29,814 nucleotides of DNA from the IMG/VR virus record IMGVR_UViG_3300013307_000042, positions 1 to 29,814 of that record. One strand, written 5' to 3'. Source of the stretch: a virus. The position numbers and the translations under genes were made by a program. How positions within the stretch are numbered: position 1 is the stretch's first letter; every line of letters begins with the position of its first letter. Shown piece by piece: positions 22,396 through 29,814 of this stretch. The notes below the pieces were generated by a model, which worked only from the letters and a program-made list of their open reading frames with translations, ran no database searches and had not been told where the DNA came from.

Positions 22396-25128
22396 ATGAA
22401 GCTCGCTTGGGACATTAGTGGTACTCGAGTCTATGAAGCAGGTGCCGACCGAGGCGTCCTTTATCTTTCCGGTAAGCCGGGTGTTCCGTGGAATGGTCTT
22501 GTTTCCGTTTCTGAGAGCAAGTCGGGTGGTGACCCTCGACCCTACTACGTCGACGGTGTGAAGTATTTGAACATTGCTTCTGCCGAAGAGTATCAGGCGA
22601 CAATCACTGCTCTTTCAGCTCCGGATGAGTTCATGGCTTGCAACGGATCATCCATGGTGCTCAATGGACTGTTTGCCGATCAGCAGCATCGTAATCCTTT
22701 TGGATTCACCTATCGATCGAAGATGGGTAACGATACCTTCGGAATCGATTACGGCTATAAGATTCATCTCGTTTATAACGCTCTGGCAGCACCATCATCT
22801 CGAGCATACAAGACTCTTACGGCAACTCCAGAAGCTATGGAGAAGTCTTGGGACATTACCACGGTCCCCGAGTATCTTTCTGGATTCCGTCCGACGGCAC
22901 ACTTCATTGTGGATTCAACGAAGTCCGATCCCATTGTCTTGGGATATTTGGAGTCGATTCTTTACGGAACGACTCAGCTTGATCCGAGACTTCCAACTCC
23001 GACCGAGCTGAAGAATCTGTTTGGATACGTTTCGACGCGTCCTGTTCCGCAGCCGATCAACATCATCGGTCAGATCACTACCGCTTCACAGAAGATCACC
23101 AACCTTATCACGAATCCTGATTTTGAGACTGCTGGAGCAACCACTGTTGTTTGGCAGAACCTTCTCACGAATCCTGATTTTGAGACAGCTGGGTCTGCGG
23201 TCGTGGTTCGGACCAATAGGTTCCCGAATCCACAGAATGCGGGAACTGCTGTATCTGGTCGCGCACCGAATAATAACGCATATTCTCTAGGATCACCGAC
23301 AGGTAGCTATACCATGTCGTCGGGAATTCAGTATATGACTGTTACGGCTATGGCCGCAGGTGTGGGTACTGAACGATTCGGAATCGCCGTTACGGCGTAT
23401 TCCCTTGGGTCGCTTCTCCCTTCGGGTTCTCAAATTTCCATTACAATGGATACCTATATTGGTGCACTTCCTGCTGGTGTTCGAGCACGACTCTATGTGG
23501 ATGTTCAAGATTCTACAAATGGGAATGCGACTAGAGCGAATTATAGCGGTTATTTCGATTCTTCTAGTGGGCGATTTGGTGGAACGGTAACCACTAATGG
23601 GACAGCAGACACTGTTCGATTCTATGTATGGATTGAGAACAATAATGCATCCGCTGCGTTCTCTGGTACCGCAACTGTTGGGTTTACGAACACTCTTGTT
23701 GAGGTAGGTCCTCCTACTCCCCTCGGATATTTCGACGGTGGGAATCAGCCCAGTGTTCGAGAGAATTTGGTCCTGAATCCCGTACCTCCATCTGGAAGCA
23801 CTCCGACAAGCTGGACGTCAAATCGTCCTGCGAATGGCACCATTACAGCTCCTGCTACAGGAGAAGTGCTGTATACAATCACTACCGGTGGAACTGGACT
23901 GACTGAAGGTATTGTTGCCCAGGGAATTCGGGGAGATGGTGGTGGATATTACTCTGCCCGAATCGAAGTGAAGGCCGAAGGTTCTTTGATCGGTCGAACG
24001 GCAGGTTCTGCTCAAATTTGGAACGGCGCAATGTCTCTAGGGACGGCCAATAATATTACTTATACTGGCGCTTGGCAGACAATTGAGATTCTTTCGACGG
24101 TTCCACTGACAAGTGGTGGCGGAGGATTGAGTATCTATTGTTACATTCCTGGTGCTCTAACTGGTGATATTTTGCGTTTGCGTAATCCAATTATCCAGAA
24201 GGTTTCTGGTGTGGGTGTCGCAGCAAGTCCTTTCTTCTATTCTGGATCCGTCAAGCAGGGATTTACTTATGGACTGAAGACGGTACTTGGTAGTTCTGCC
24301 CATGCAGAATTTGATGCGGATCTTCCTGTTCGTTGGCAGGGTACCGTCGGAAATAGCCTTTCCGAACTTTACGGGACTGCTCCTGCAGGATATACAGGAT
24401 CGACTTCTGGTCGCTTTGCAATTATTCAATCCGTTCGTTATACAAAGTTCGGAACGAAATCAGCTCGTTGTATTCCTCTCCCTGGAGCCACTGGGGATGA
24501 ATACATCCAGTTTGATATCCCAGCAGGGACCGGTCGAACTAACGGTGGAACTGTTCTGGTATCTCGATATCAGGAAGCTGCAATCACTATTCCTGGTGGA
24601 TCGTTTGCTGCACGTGCTTTGCGTCCCGTTGTTTACACTCCGGAGACAATTGCCCCCGGTCTTGTGAATGGTCCGGGTTGGCAGGACATGCGTATGACGT
24701 ATCCAACGCTCACATCTGTGTATCAGCTTCGTCTGTATCATGGAGGTCTTTACGGATCTGGTGACGTGTGGTATGACATGGCTGCTTTGATTCCCGGTGT
24801 GTATAACGGTTCATATTTCGATGGAGCAACACGACCAGTTCTCCGGACGAACATGGCTACATATTCCCAGCCAACAGTTAGTGCTGGATGGTCTGCTAAT
24901 AATGGCTCGCTATATTCACGATCATTTGATTCCTCGGGCGGTCGACGTCCAGGAACTGGAGCCGTCAAATATACGCGATTGGCTACCGGACCCACTGCTC
25001 AAATTGCTTCGGCATATGCGGCCGGTATTGGTGGCTGGAGTGTTGCTGGTCGAATTCCCTGCGTGGCCGGACAGCAGTCGTTGCATCTGCATATTCCAAA
25101 GCGGAATTGCCATTCAATTCGTATGTGA
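22396..25128 (+). CDS. Tail-tube-like protein fused to carbohydrate-binding-like modules (5' part)
   Basis: The open frame gives 910 residues; ATG after AAAGAAGGTGAAAGA. Residues ~1-215 are a paralogue of the tail tube protein (LAWDISGTRVYEAGADRGVL, WNGLVSVSESKSGG, IHLVYNALAAPSSRAY, SWDITTVP). Then come two short copies of NL(I/L)TNPDFETAG (236-247, 255-266) and jelly-roll-like modules, several ending in (Y/F)FDG, with a period of roughly 165-190 residues. These resemble carbohydrate-binding modules of minor tail proteins. The last ~14 residues (LHLHIPKRNCHSIRM) do not fit the pattern, and the module continues in the -1 frame at 25080-26138. The gene is therefore probably split by a frameshift around 25070-25085; the intact protein would be ~1247 residues. 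Confidence 0.82.
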   Translation: MKLAWDISGTRVYEAGADRGVLYLSGKPGVPWNGLVSVSESKSGGDPRPYYVDGVKYLNIASAEEYQATITALSAPDEFMACNGSSMVLNGLFADQQHRNPFGFTYRSKMGNDTFGIDYGYKIHLVYNALAAPSSRAYKTLTATPEAMEKSWDITTVPEYLSGFRPTAHFIVDSTKSDPIVLGYLESILYGTTQLDPRLPTPTELKNLFGYVSTRPVPQPINIIGQITTASQKITNLITNPDFETAGATTVVWQNLLTNPDFETAGSAVVVRTNRFPNPQNAGTAVSGRAPNNNAYSLGSPTGSYTMSSGIQYMTVTAMAAGVGTERFGIAVTAYSLGSLLPSGSQISITMDTYIGALPAGVRARLYVDVQDSTNGNATRANYSGYFDSSSGRFGGTVTTNGTADTVRFYVWIENNNASAAFSGTATVGFTNTLVEVGPPTPLGYFDGGNQPSVRENLVLNPVPPSGSTPTSWTSNRPANGTITAPATGEVLYTITTGGTGLTEGIVAQGIRGDGGGYYSARIEVKAEGSLIGRTAGSAQIWNGAMSLGTANNITYTGAWQTIEILSTVPLTSGGGGLSIYCYIPGALTGDILRLRNPIIQKVSGVGVAASPFFYSGSVKQGFTYGLKTVLGSSAHAEFDADLPVRWQGTVGNSLSELYGTAPAGYTGSTSGRFAIIQSVRYTKFGTKSARCIPLPGATGDEYIQFDIPAGTGRTNGGTVLVSRYQEAAITIPGGSFAARALRPVVYTPETIAPGLVNGPGWQDMRMTYPTLTSVYQLRLYHGGLYGSGDVWYDMAALIPGVYNGSYFDGATRPVLRTNMATYSQPTVSAGWSANNGSLYSRSFDSSGGRRPGTGAVKYTRLATGPTAQIASAYAAGIGGWSVAGRIPCVAGQQSLHLHIPKRNCHSIRM

Positions 25129-26138
25129 TTATTTCTTTCTATAACGATCTGAATGTTCAAGTGGGGGCTTCTATTACTGGAGCAACCATTAATGGAAATG
25201 CAAATGAGTGGATTCGTCCATTTGTTACCGCCACTGTTCCTGCTGGAGCAACATCCTACGGCATTGGTAATCAGTCTATCAACTTGCAGTCGGGCTCTAC
25301 TGTTGGTGGAGAAATTGCATGGATGACGGACGCTCAATACGAATTGGGAAGCGTCCCGACGAGTTTCTTTGACGGGGTTCTTACAAGTCCCGGATTTGAT
25401 TACTCATATACGGGCGTCGCTGGACAATCCACATCGATCGAACGCGATGCAGACCTTGCTGTTCGTTGGCAGGGTACGGCAGGTGCGAGTGTATCTGAAG
25501 TTACTGGTGTCGGTGTCGCAGGTTGGACAGCTTCGAACTGTGTTGTGATTCAGTCTGCTCGCGGTACAAAGCAGGGAGTTAAATCCGGCCGAGTCATTGC
25601 AAACCACCCAACCAATTATTCGTATGTCGAAGTGACAGGGGCTAATGTTGCTCCTGTCGGCTTGGATACTGCTATCGCTTGGATTTATTTCGAGCAAGCA
25701 TATACAGGCTTTACTCGACCACGAACAATTGGTCTTGGTTATAACACCGGAAATCCAAACGGAATTTCTGCTTCCGCACCAAACGTTCCTGGTCAGTATG
25801 AACTTCGTGTTCAGGCTACGATGGTTAATCTTGGCCGTCTTCTTCTATTCTCGGATACGAAGATGGGCGACCCGGATGTCTGGTTTGATTTGGCAGCGGT
25901 TATTTCTGGAGCATATTCCGGACCGGCATTCACGGGAGATACTCCTGGCTTCAACTACAATAATACGGAGATGAAGCCTCTATGGAATGGCGCAGCAAAT
26001 GCGTCGACGTCCTTCATTGAATACTGGATGGAATTCCTGAATCCGGCAAACCAGGGCGATGCCTACATTATTGCAGGTAATCTCTGGGTTTATAATGCCG
26101 GAGTCTGGGGTAACTACGGACCCGTTCCAACAACTTAA
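25080..26138 (+). CDS. Continuation of the module-rich tail protein in a shifted frame
   Basis: This frame continues the module broken at ~25080 (VASAYSKAELPFNSYVIISF) and adds further modules ending TSFFDGVLTS and a terminal segment NAGVWGNYGPVPTT. DADLAVRWQGTAGASVSEVTG in this part mirrors DADLPVRWQGTVGNSLSELYG in the 5' part. The only in-frame candidate starts (such as TTG 25107) have no ribosome site, so independent translation is unlikely. Joining CAG-CAG-TCG to GTT-GCA by a -1 step gives a smooth sequence. It could be a sequencing deletion, a real mutation or recoding; no classical slippery heptamer is seen. Confidence 0.8.
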   Translation, partial: VASAYSKAELPFNSYVIISFYNDLNVQVGASITGATINGNANEWIRPFVTATVPAGATSYGIGNQSINLQSGSTVGGEIAWMTDAQYELGSVPTSFFDGVLTSPGFDYSYTGVAGQSTSIERDADLAVRWQGTAGASVSEVTGVGVAGWTASNCVVIQSARGTKQGVKSGRVIANHPTNYSYVEVTGANVAPVGLDTAIAWIYFEQAYTGFTRPRTIGLGYNTGNPNGISASAPNVPGQYELRVQATMVNLGRLLLFSDTKMGDPDVWFDLAAVISGAYSGPAFTGDTPGFNYNNTEMKPLWNGAANASTSFIEYWMEFLNPANQGDAYIIAGNLWVYNAGVWGNYGPVPTT

Positions 26139-26144
26139 TAGACT

Positions 26145-26180
26145 GGAGAGGCTCCTGGGAATTATCCTGGGAGCCTCTCC
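26145..26180 (+). terminator. Hairpin terminator after the module-rich tail gene
   Basis: GGAGAGGCTCC (26145-26155) pairs perfectly with GGAGCCTCTCC (26170-26180); two G-U and two G-C pairs extend the stem inward. CCCTTCAATTTT follows within ten bases, the same 12 bases found after the RNA-like element at 10.9 kb. It is probably a transcription terminator or partial attenuator within the tail operon. Confidence 0.75.
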
Positions 26181-26225
26181 AACCAACCCTTCAATTTTAA
26201 TTCGCGTCCGGAAGGAGTCTCCCGA

Positions 26226-26999
26226 GTGTCCAGACTTGTTTGGGATGATCCTAGCGAGCGTTCCTACGAATTCGGTGTTGACCGAGGCGTTTTTTACCCT
26301 CTGAGTGGTAAGGGCGTACCGTGGAATGGACTGATCTCGGTTTCCGAGACTCCTTCCGGATCGGATATTTCCGTCTCTTACTATGACGGTAAAAAGTTTC
26401 ATCAGCGACGTCGAGATGATTCTTTCTCCGGAACAATCGAAGCGTATACCTATCCTCGAGAATTTGAGCCTTACAACGGTTTGAATGAACGAGCAGATGA
26501 ACAACATCGTTCATATTTCGGACTGTCTTATCGCTCCAAGCAAGGAACGGCTCTGAATTCCGAATTCGGATACAAGATCCATTTGGTTTGGAATGTTTTT
26601 TCTTCTCCCTCCGCAAGGAATGATAAGACAATTACGTCCTCCCTGGAGCCCATTACTTTCAGCTGGGATATTTCCACAGTTCCGAATCTTCTGTCTGATG
26701 GAACTATTTCAGCCCATTTTACCATCGATTCGACGATTTGCTATCCTTGGGCATTGACTGTTCTTGAGGATATTCTCTATGGTAATGCTAGCAATGAGCC
26801 TCGATTTCCATCGATGCAAGAAGTTCTTAACATCTTTGAGAACGCGTCTATATTCCGTGTCACTGATAATGGGGACGGAACAGCAACGATCGACGGTCCT
26901 GCCGAAGCTGTACAGATGTTGGATAGTATTACTTGGCAATTGTCATATCCATCAGTCGTACAAATCGATACTGATTCTTATCGTCTTTCGTCTCTATAG
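26226..26999 (+). CDS. Third tail-tube-like protein
   Basis: 257 residues from GTG 26226 (GGAAGGAGTCTCCCGA). The whole protein follows the tail tube fold: LVWDDPSERSYEFGVDRGVF, WNGLISVSETPSGSD, IHLVWNVFSSPSARND, FSWDISTVP, FTIDSTICY and LEDILYG. It ends with a ~45-residue beta domain (VTDNGDGTATIDGPAEAVQM) unrelated to the decoration domain of the main tube protein. Paired with the module-rich paralogue, it may form minor tube rings or the distal tail. It is less conserved in the YYDGKKFHQ region than the other two copies. Confidence 0.85.
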   Translation: MSRLVWDDPSERSYEFGVDRGVFYPLSGKGVPWNGLISVSETPSGSDISVSYYDGKKFHQRRRDDSFSGTIEAYTYPREFEPYNGLNERADEQHRSYFGLSYRSKQGTALNSEFGYKIHLVWNVFSSPSARNDKTITSSLEPITFSWDISTVPNLLSDGTISAHFTIDSTICYPWALTVLEDILYGNASNEPRFPSMQEVLNIFENASIFRVTDNGDGTATIDGPAEAVQMLDSITWQLSYPSVVQIDTDSYRLSSL

Positions 27000-27011
27000 A
27001 AAGGAGTCCCC

Positions 27012-28547
27012 ATGGCAACTGTTACCGTATTCACTGCGGCACGAATGAAAATCATTGAGGACTCTACTGTTGTTGATGGTTATGTTGACAGCGGTCATCA
27101 TCTCATTCTTGAGAAGCGTGATGGTACTCTGATTGATGCTGGCGATATTTCTGCAATTTCCACGATGTCTGTTGAAGATGGTCAGGCTATCGACTTGACT
27201 CTGACAGGTTCGGGGACTCCCGCTTCTCCTTGGAAACTTAAGGCTGAAATCATCGGGCTTACTGGTCCTCTGATGAATGCGGGGACGGTGAAGATTGAAC
27301 TTCTTCCGGATCCTACCCAGCTGGCTCTTCTTGATGGATCTTATCGTGGAGAAGGAACTGCCAAGGTTAATACGGGAAATCCCGGCGGAGCTCTTTCGAC
27401 CTTGGCATATCCTTGGATGACTCCTTACGTTCCTAATGCCGGACGTGAAGTTCGTCTGATGCGAACTGGTAATTCCTTTGCTATTGCCGGTCAAACCATG
27501 GGTGAAAGAGTTAATCTGACCCTGGCGACGAACTGGTATGTTTATGATGAAATCACCGTATCAACAGGATTCAGTCCGAAAGCCCAAGCCCATAAACTGA
27601 AGACGGGACTTGTCGTCCTTAAGGGCTTGCTTCGATATAATGGAACTCCTGCTGCGGGTAGTTTGATTACTACTCTTCCTGTAGGAATGCGTCCGGATTC
27701 TTCGATTCTTCTTCCTGCTCTTTTTAATGATCAGGTGGGGACTATCCGTATTAACCCGGATGGTCAGGTTCTGGCATATACAACCCCTCCAGCAAGCAGT
27801 TATATTAGTTTGGATGGACTCACTTTCTTCGCTGCAGGATCTGTTACATGGACGAATGTCGGTAGTGGTGGTAGCGCTTTCGGTTCCAACTTCAAGGAGC
27901 CTACTGATACTTCCGTATGGGGGAAAGTCAAGTGGTATAAGGATCCTTACGGATTCGTATGGTTCCAAGGCGTGGTAGAAATTACCTCCGCAACATCGAC
28001 CGATAATACTCCGATCATTACCATGCCTACTTCATGTGCATCTTACCTGGAACAGCATTTTCGAGGGTCCACGACTCAGTATGTGGGTTTGGGCTATAAT
28101 GATACTTCGGGAACTCCTCGATTGAATTGGAAAACGAACGATCCAGGTGCCGTTGGTAACACCTTTAGTATCTCGGGCGTTTCAGCCATTACCATGGATG
28201 CATTCAATAACAATCCTTGGTATACGCCATTCGTCCTTGCTAATTCATGGGTTCCTAATTCGAGCACACACCCCGTTCCTCGCTTCCTCCGGCGCGAAGA
28301 TGGGTTGTGTATGACAATGGGTCTTGTCCGAGCCGGAACAATGGGTACGCGTCTCATTCAAACACATCCTGAACTATGGCCTAGGCTTGGACGAATCATC
28401 CTCGCGACCATTTCGAATAATGGGAATGCCCGTATTGATGTGGGTAGCGATAATGATACGGATCAAAACATGAAGTATGGCTGGATCATGCTTCAACAAG
28501 GAAGTAATACGTGGTTTGGTATTGACGGATTGAAATGGGTGCCATAG
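27012..28547 (+). CDS. Receptor-binding or minor tail protein with repeated beta domains
   Basis: 511 residues; ATG after AGAAAGGAGTCCCC. After an N-terminal ~150-residue part with Gly-Ser turns, three related beta domains can be seen around 195-290 (LKTGLVVLKGLLRYNGTPAA then TLPVGMRPDSS), 300-400 (WYKDPYGFVWFQGVVEI then TMPTSCASYLE) and 415-505 (REDGLCMTMGLVRAGT then ILATISNNGNARIDV). This G-x-V-x-x-x-G-x(6-10)-I-x-T-(L/M)-P layout occurs in tip domains of phage fibres. It probably contacts the host surface. The position after the tail-tube-like proteins and before the tape measure is unusual. Confidence 0.8.
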   Translation: MATVTVFTAARMKIIEDSTVVDGYVDSGHHLILEKRDGTLIDAGDISAISTMSVEDGQAIDLTLTGSGTPASPWKLKAEIIGLTGPLMNAGTVKIELLPDPTQLALLDGSYRGEGTAKVNTGNPGGALSTLAYPWMTPYVPNAGREVRLMRTGNSFAIAGQTMGERVNLTLATNWYVYDEITVSTGFSPKAQAHKLKTGLVVLKGLLRYNGTPAAGSLITTLPVGMRPDSSILLPALFNDQVGTIRINPDGQVLAYTTPPASSYISLDGLTFFAAGSVTWTNVGSGGSAFGSNFKEPTDTSVWGKVKWYKDPYGFVWFQGVVEITSATSTDNTPIITMPTSCASYLEQHFRGSTTQYVGLGYNDTSGTPRLNWKTNDPGAVGNTFSISGVSAITMDAFNNNPWYTPFVLANSWVPNSSTHPVPRFLRREDGLCMTMGLVRAGTMGTRLIQTHPELWPRLGRIILATISNNGNARIDVGSDNDTDQNMKYGWIMLQQGSNTWFGIDGLKWVP

Positions 28548-28726
28548 TGAAGTATCTCATCACAGTAGAAATCCCCTCCGACCCTGGTGTCGATACTGCT
28601 TTGGTGATTCCTCAGATTATGGAAGTGTTGAAACTCCTCCCCCGAGATTTCAATGCCAACGTAGAAGAGGTTTCTGTTGAGAATCCTCCCGAGGAACTTC
28701 CTCCTTCCGAAGAGGTTCCTGTTTAA
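28535..28726 (+). CDS. Hypothetical 63-aa protein, acidic C-terminus
   Basis: A short acidic protein overlapping the end of the previous gene. ATG 28535 is possible, but GTG 28547, sharing one base with the upstream TAG, is an equally good start (VKYLITVEIPSDPG). The C-terminal part is rich in Glu and Pro (PPEELPPSEEVPV). Position between fibre and gp10-like genes supports reality, and small proteins occupy this slot in related phages. The function is unknown. Confidence 0.68.
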   Translation: MGAIVKYLITVEIPSDPGVDTALVIPQIMEVLKLLPRDFNANVEEVSVENPPEELPPSEEVPV

Positions 28727-28745
28727 ATCAAAATAGGAGAAAACT

Positions 28746-29123
28746 GTGTTCTCGATTACGCAGAGTGGAAACTTTAATAATACTGAAAGGTTCGTTAAGA
28801 ACATTCTCAGTGGTAGTTTTGGACGAACTCTGCAGTCGGCGGCACAGCGAGGGGTCGCAGCACTTGCGGCAGCCACTCCTGTTGATTCCGGATTGACCGC
28901 GGCCTCTTGGGGTTATGAGATTTCTCGATCCCGAGGGTCGTGGTCAATCCGATGGACTAATAGCCATGTGGAAAACGGCTTCCCGGTCGTTATCGGACTT
29001 CAGTACGGTCATGGTACTGGTACTGGTGGATGGGTTTCTGGGCGAGATTTCATTAATCCCGCTATGCGCCCCATCTTTGAACAAATCGCTAATGACATCT
29101 GGTTGGAGGTGACGTCCGCATGA
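28746..29123 (+). CDS. HK97 gp10-like tail completion protein
   Basis: 125 residues from GTG 28746 (ATAGGAGAAAACT). It has the pattern of gp10-like proteins: GVAALAAATPVDSGLTAASW near residue 40, then SIRWTNSHVENGFPVVIGLQ and YGHGTGTGGWVSGRDFINPA, which is the family's hallmark region. These proteins join the tail tube to the head or complete the tube. It is normally encoded between connector and tube genes; here it lies just before the tape measure, with an ATGA overlap. Its displacement downstream is notable. Confidence 0.88.
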   Translation: MFSITQSGNFNNTERFVKNILSGSFGRTLQSAAQRGVAALAAATPVDSGLTAASWGYEISRSRGSWSIRWTNSHVENGFPVVIGLQYGHGTGTGGWVSGRDFINPAMRPIFEQIANDIWLEVTSA

Positions 29124-29814
29124 GCGGTAAGATCGACGAGCGCATCGTCTCAATGAAGTTTAACGGCGACCAGTTCCAGAAGGGCGTCGCCGATACTGGC
29201 AAGTCTCTTGAGACTCTGAAGAAGAATCTCAACATGGACGACGCTGCGAAGAGCCTTAGTGGTATCGACGCAGCCGCGAAGAATTTCTCCCTGGGAGGTA
29301 TTGCTCAGGGTGTGAGTGACCTGGCTGGTAAGTTCTCAGCCATGTCGGTCATTGGTATCACCGCTCTTGCTAACATTGCATCCCGAGCTGTAGATACCGG
29401 ACTCACCATGATGCGTTCGCTCACGCTGGACCCCATCAAGGCGGGTTTTGCTGAGTATGAGCTCAAGATGGGTTCTATTCAGACTATCTTGGCAAACACG
29501 GCTCGATATGGAACTCAGCTTCCCGAAGTCGTGGCAAATCTTGACGAGCTGAACAAGTACGCAGATAAGACGATCTATAACTTCGGTGACATGACCAAGA
29601 ATATTGGTCTGTTCACGAATGCCGGAATTAGGATTGCCGACGCCACGAGCATGATTAAGGGTTTCTCTAATGAGGCAGCGGCCTCGGGAACCAATGCTCA
29701 GGGTGCTGCTAGCGCTGCTTATCAGCTTTCTCAGGCTCTTTCTGCAGGTACCATTCGACTCATGGACTGGCGTTCTCTCCAGAACGTCGGCATGGGTAAC
29801 AAGAACATGCAGCA
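29120..29814 (+). CDS. Tape measure protein, N-terminal part
   Basis: The frame starts at ATG 29120 (ATGA overlap) and is open to the end of the window (231 complete residues). It begins MSGKIDERIVSMKFNGDQFQ and continues with VADTGKSLETLKKNLN, repeated Ala/Gly-rich helical segments and a phage tape-measure-like TP901-type core (LANIASRAVDTGLTMMRSL, GFAEYELKMGSIQTILANTA, FSNEAAASGTNAQGAASAAYQ, TIRLMDWRSLQNVGM). The protein sets tail length and is bound by the assembly chaperone. The rest lies beyond the window; transmembrane parts may follow. Confidence 0.92.
   Translation, partial: MSGKIDERIVSMKFNGDQFQKGVADTGKSLETLKKNLNMDDAAKSLSGIDAAAKNFSLGGIAQGVSDLAGKFSAMSVIGITALANIASRAVDTGLTMMRSLTLDPIKAGFAEYELKMGSIQTILANTARYGTQLPEVVANLDELNKYADKTIYNFGDMTKNIGLFTNAGIRIADATSMIKGFSNEAAASGTNAQGAASAAYQLSQALSAGTIRLMDWRSLQNVGMGNKNMQ

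Overview
The window is a left-to-right (all plus strand) segment of a tailed, long-tailed (siphovirus-type) phage or prophage, about 50% G+C by eye, with AAGGAGG-type ribosome sites, frequent GTG/TTG starts and tightly overlapping genes. The lysin carries peptidoglycan-binding repeats, which points to a Gram-positive host. I favour an actinobacterial host but cannot prove it from sequence; many structural proteins also resemble those of phages of gut Firmicutes. No chromosomal genes are visible.

Layout. 1-2.5 kb: small accessory genes. Three neighbouring ORFs carry a Cys/His (zinc-type) motif, followed by a membrane-anchored NUMOD1-like protein, a 120-nt multibranched RNA-like element, and a degenerate NUMOD4/HNH protein. 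2.5-3.0 kb: an AT-rich non-coding block with a terminator, a perfect 29-bp inverted repeat, four copies of a ~37-nt repeat and an extended -10 promoter. 3.0-7.1 kb: a nucleic-acid module with a VRR-NUC nuclease, a Cas4/RecB-like nuclease, a 927-residue protein with the hallmarks of a single-chain two-barrel RNA polymerase (YonO-like), and its small partner. 7.2-7.4 kb: tRNA-Gln(CUG) and tRNA-Tyr(GUA). 7.5-10.8 kb: lysis cassette (a dual-catalytic-domain endolysin and two membrane proteins), then a second long-stem RNA-like element. 10.9-20.9 kb: head module with small terminase candidate, HNH nuclease, connector, fibre-like protein, large terminase, portal, a fused protease-scaffold-major capsid protein, and head-tail joining proteins. 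20.9-29.8 kb: tail module with tail tube protein, assembly chaperone, two extra tail-tube-like paralogues (one fused to a long chain of carbohydrate-binding-like modules and split by an apparent frameshift), a receptor-binding-type protein, a gp10-like protein and the start of the tape measure protein.

How it fits together. Five proteins (the polymerase-like protein and four small head-module proteins) share an N-terminal peptide of the form FLAHYGxKGMKWG. Seven short x-x-H motifs, several reading LAH, occur in the region between the protease and the major capsid domains. I propose that this is a capsid-targeting and protease-processing code that loads the RNA polymerase and small proteins into the head for injection. 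This virion RNA polymerase hypothesis is the main thing worth testing here. Further observations are a shared C-terminal domain on the capsid and tail tube proteins, the two structured non-coding elements, and the repeat block upstream of the polymerase operon.
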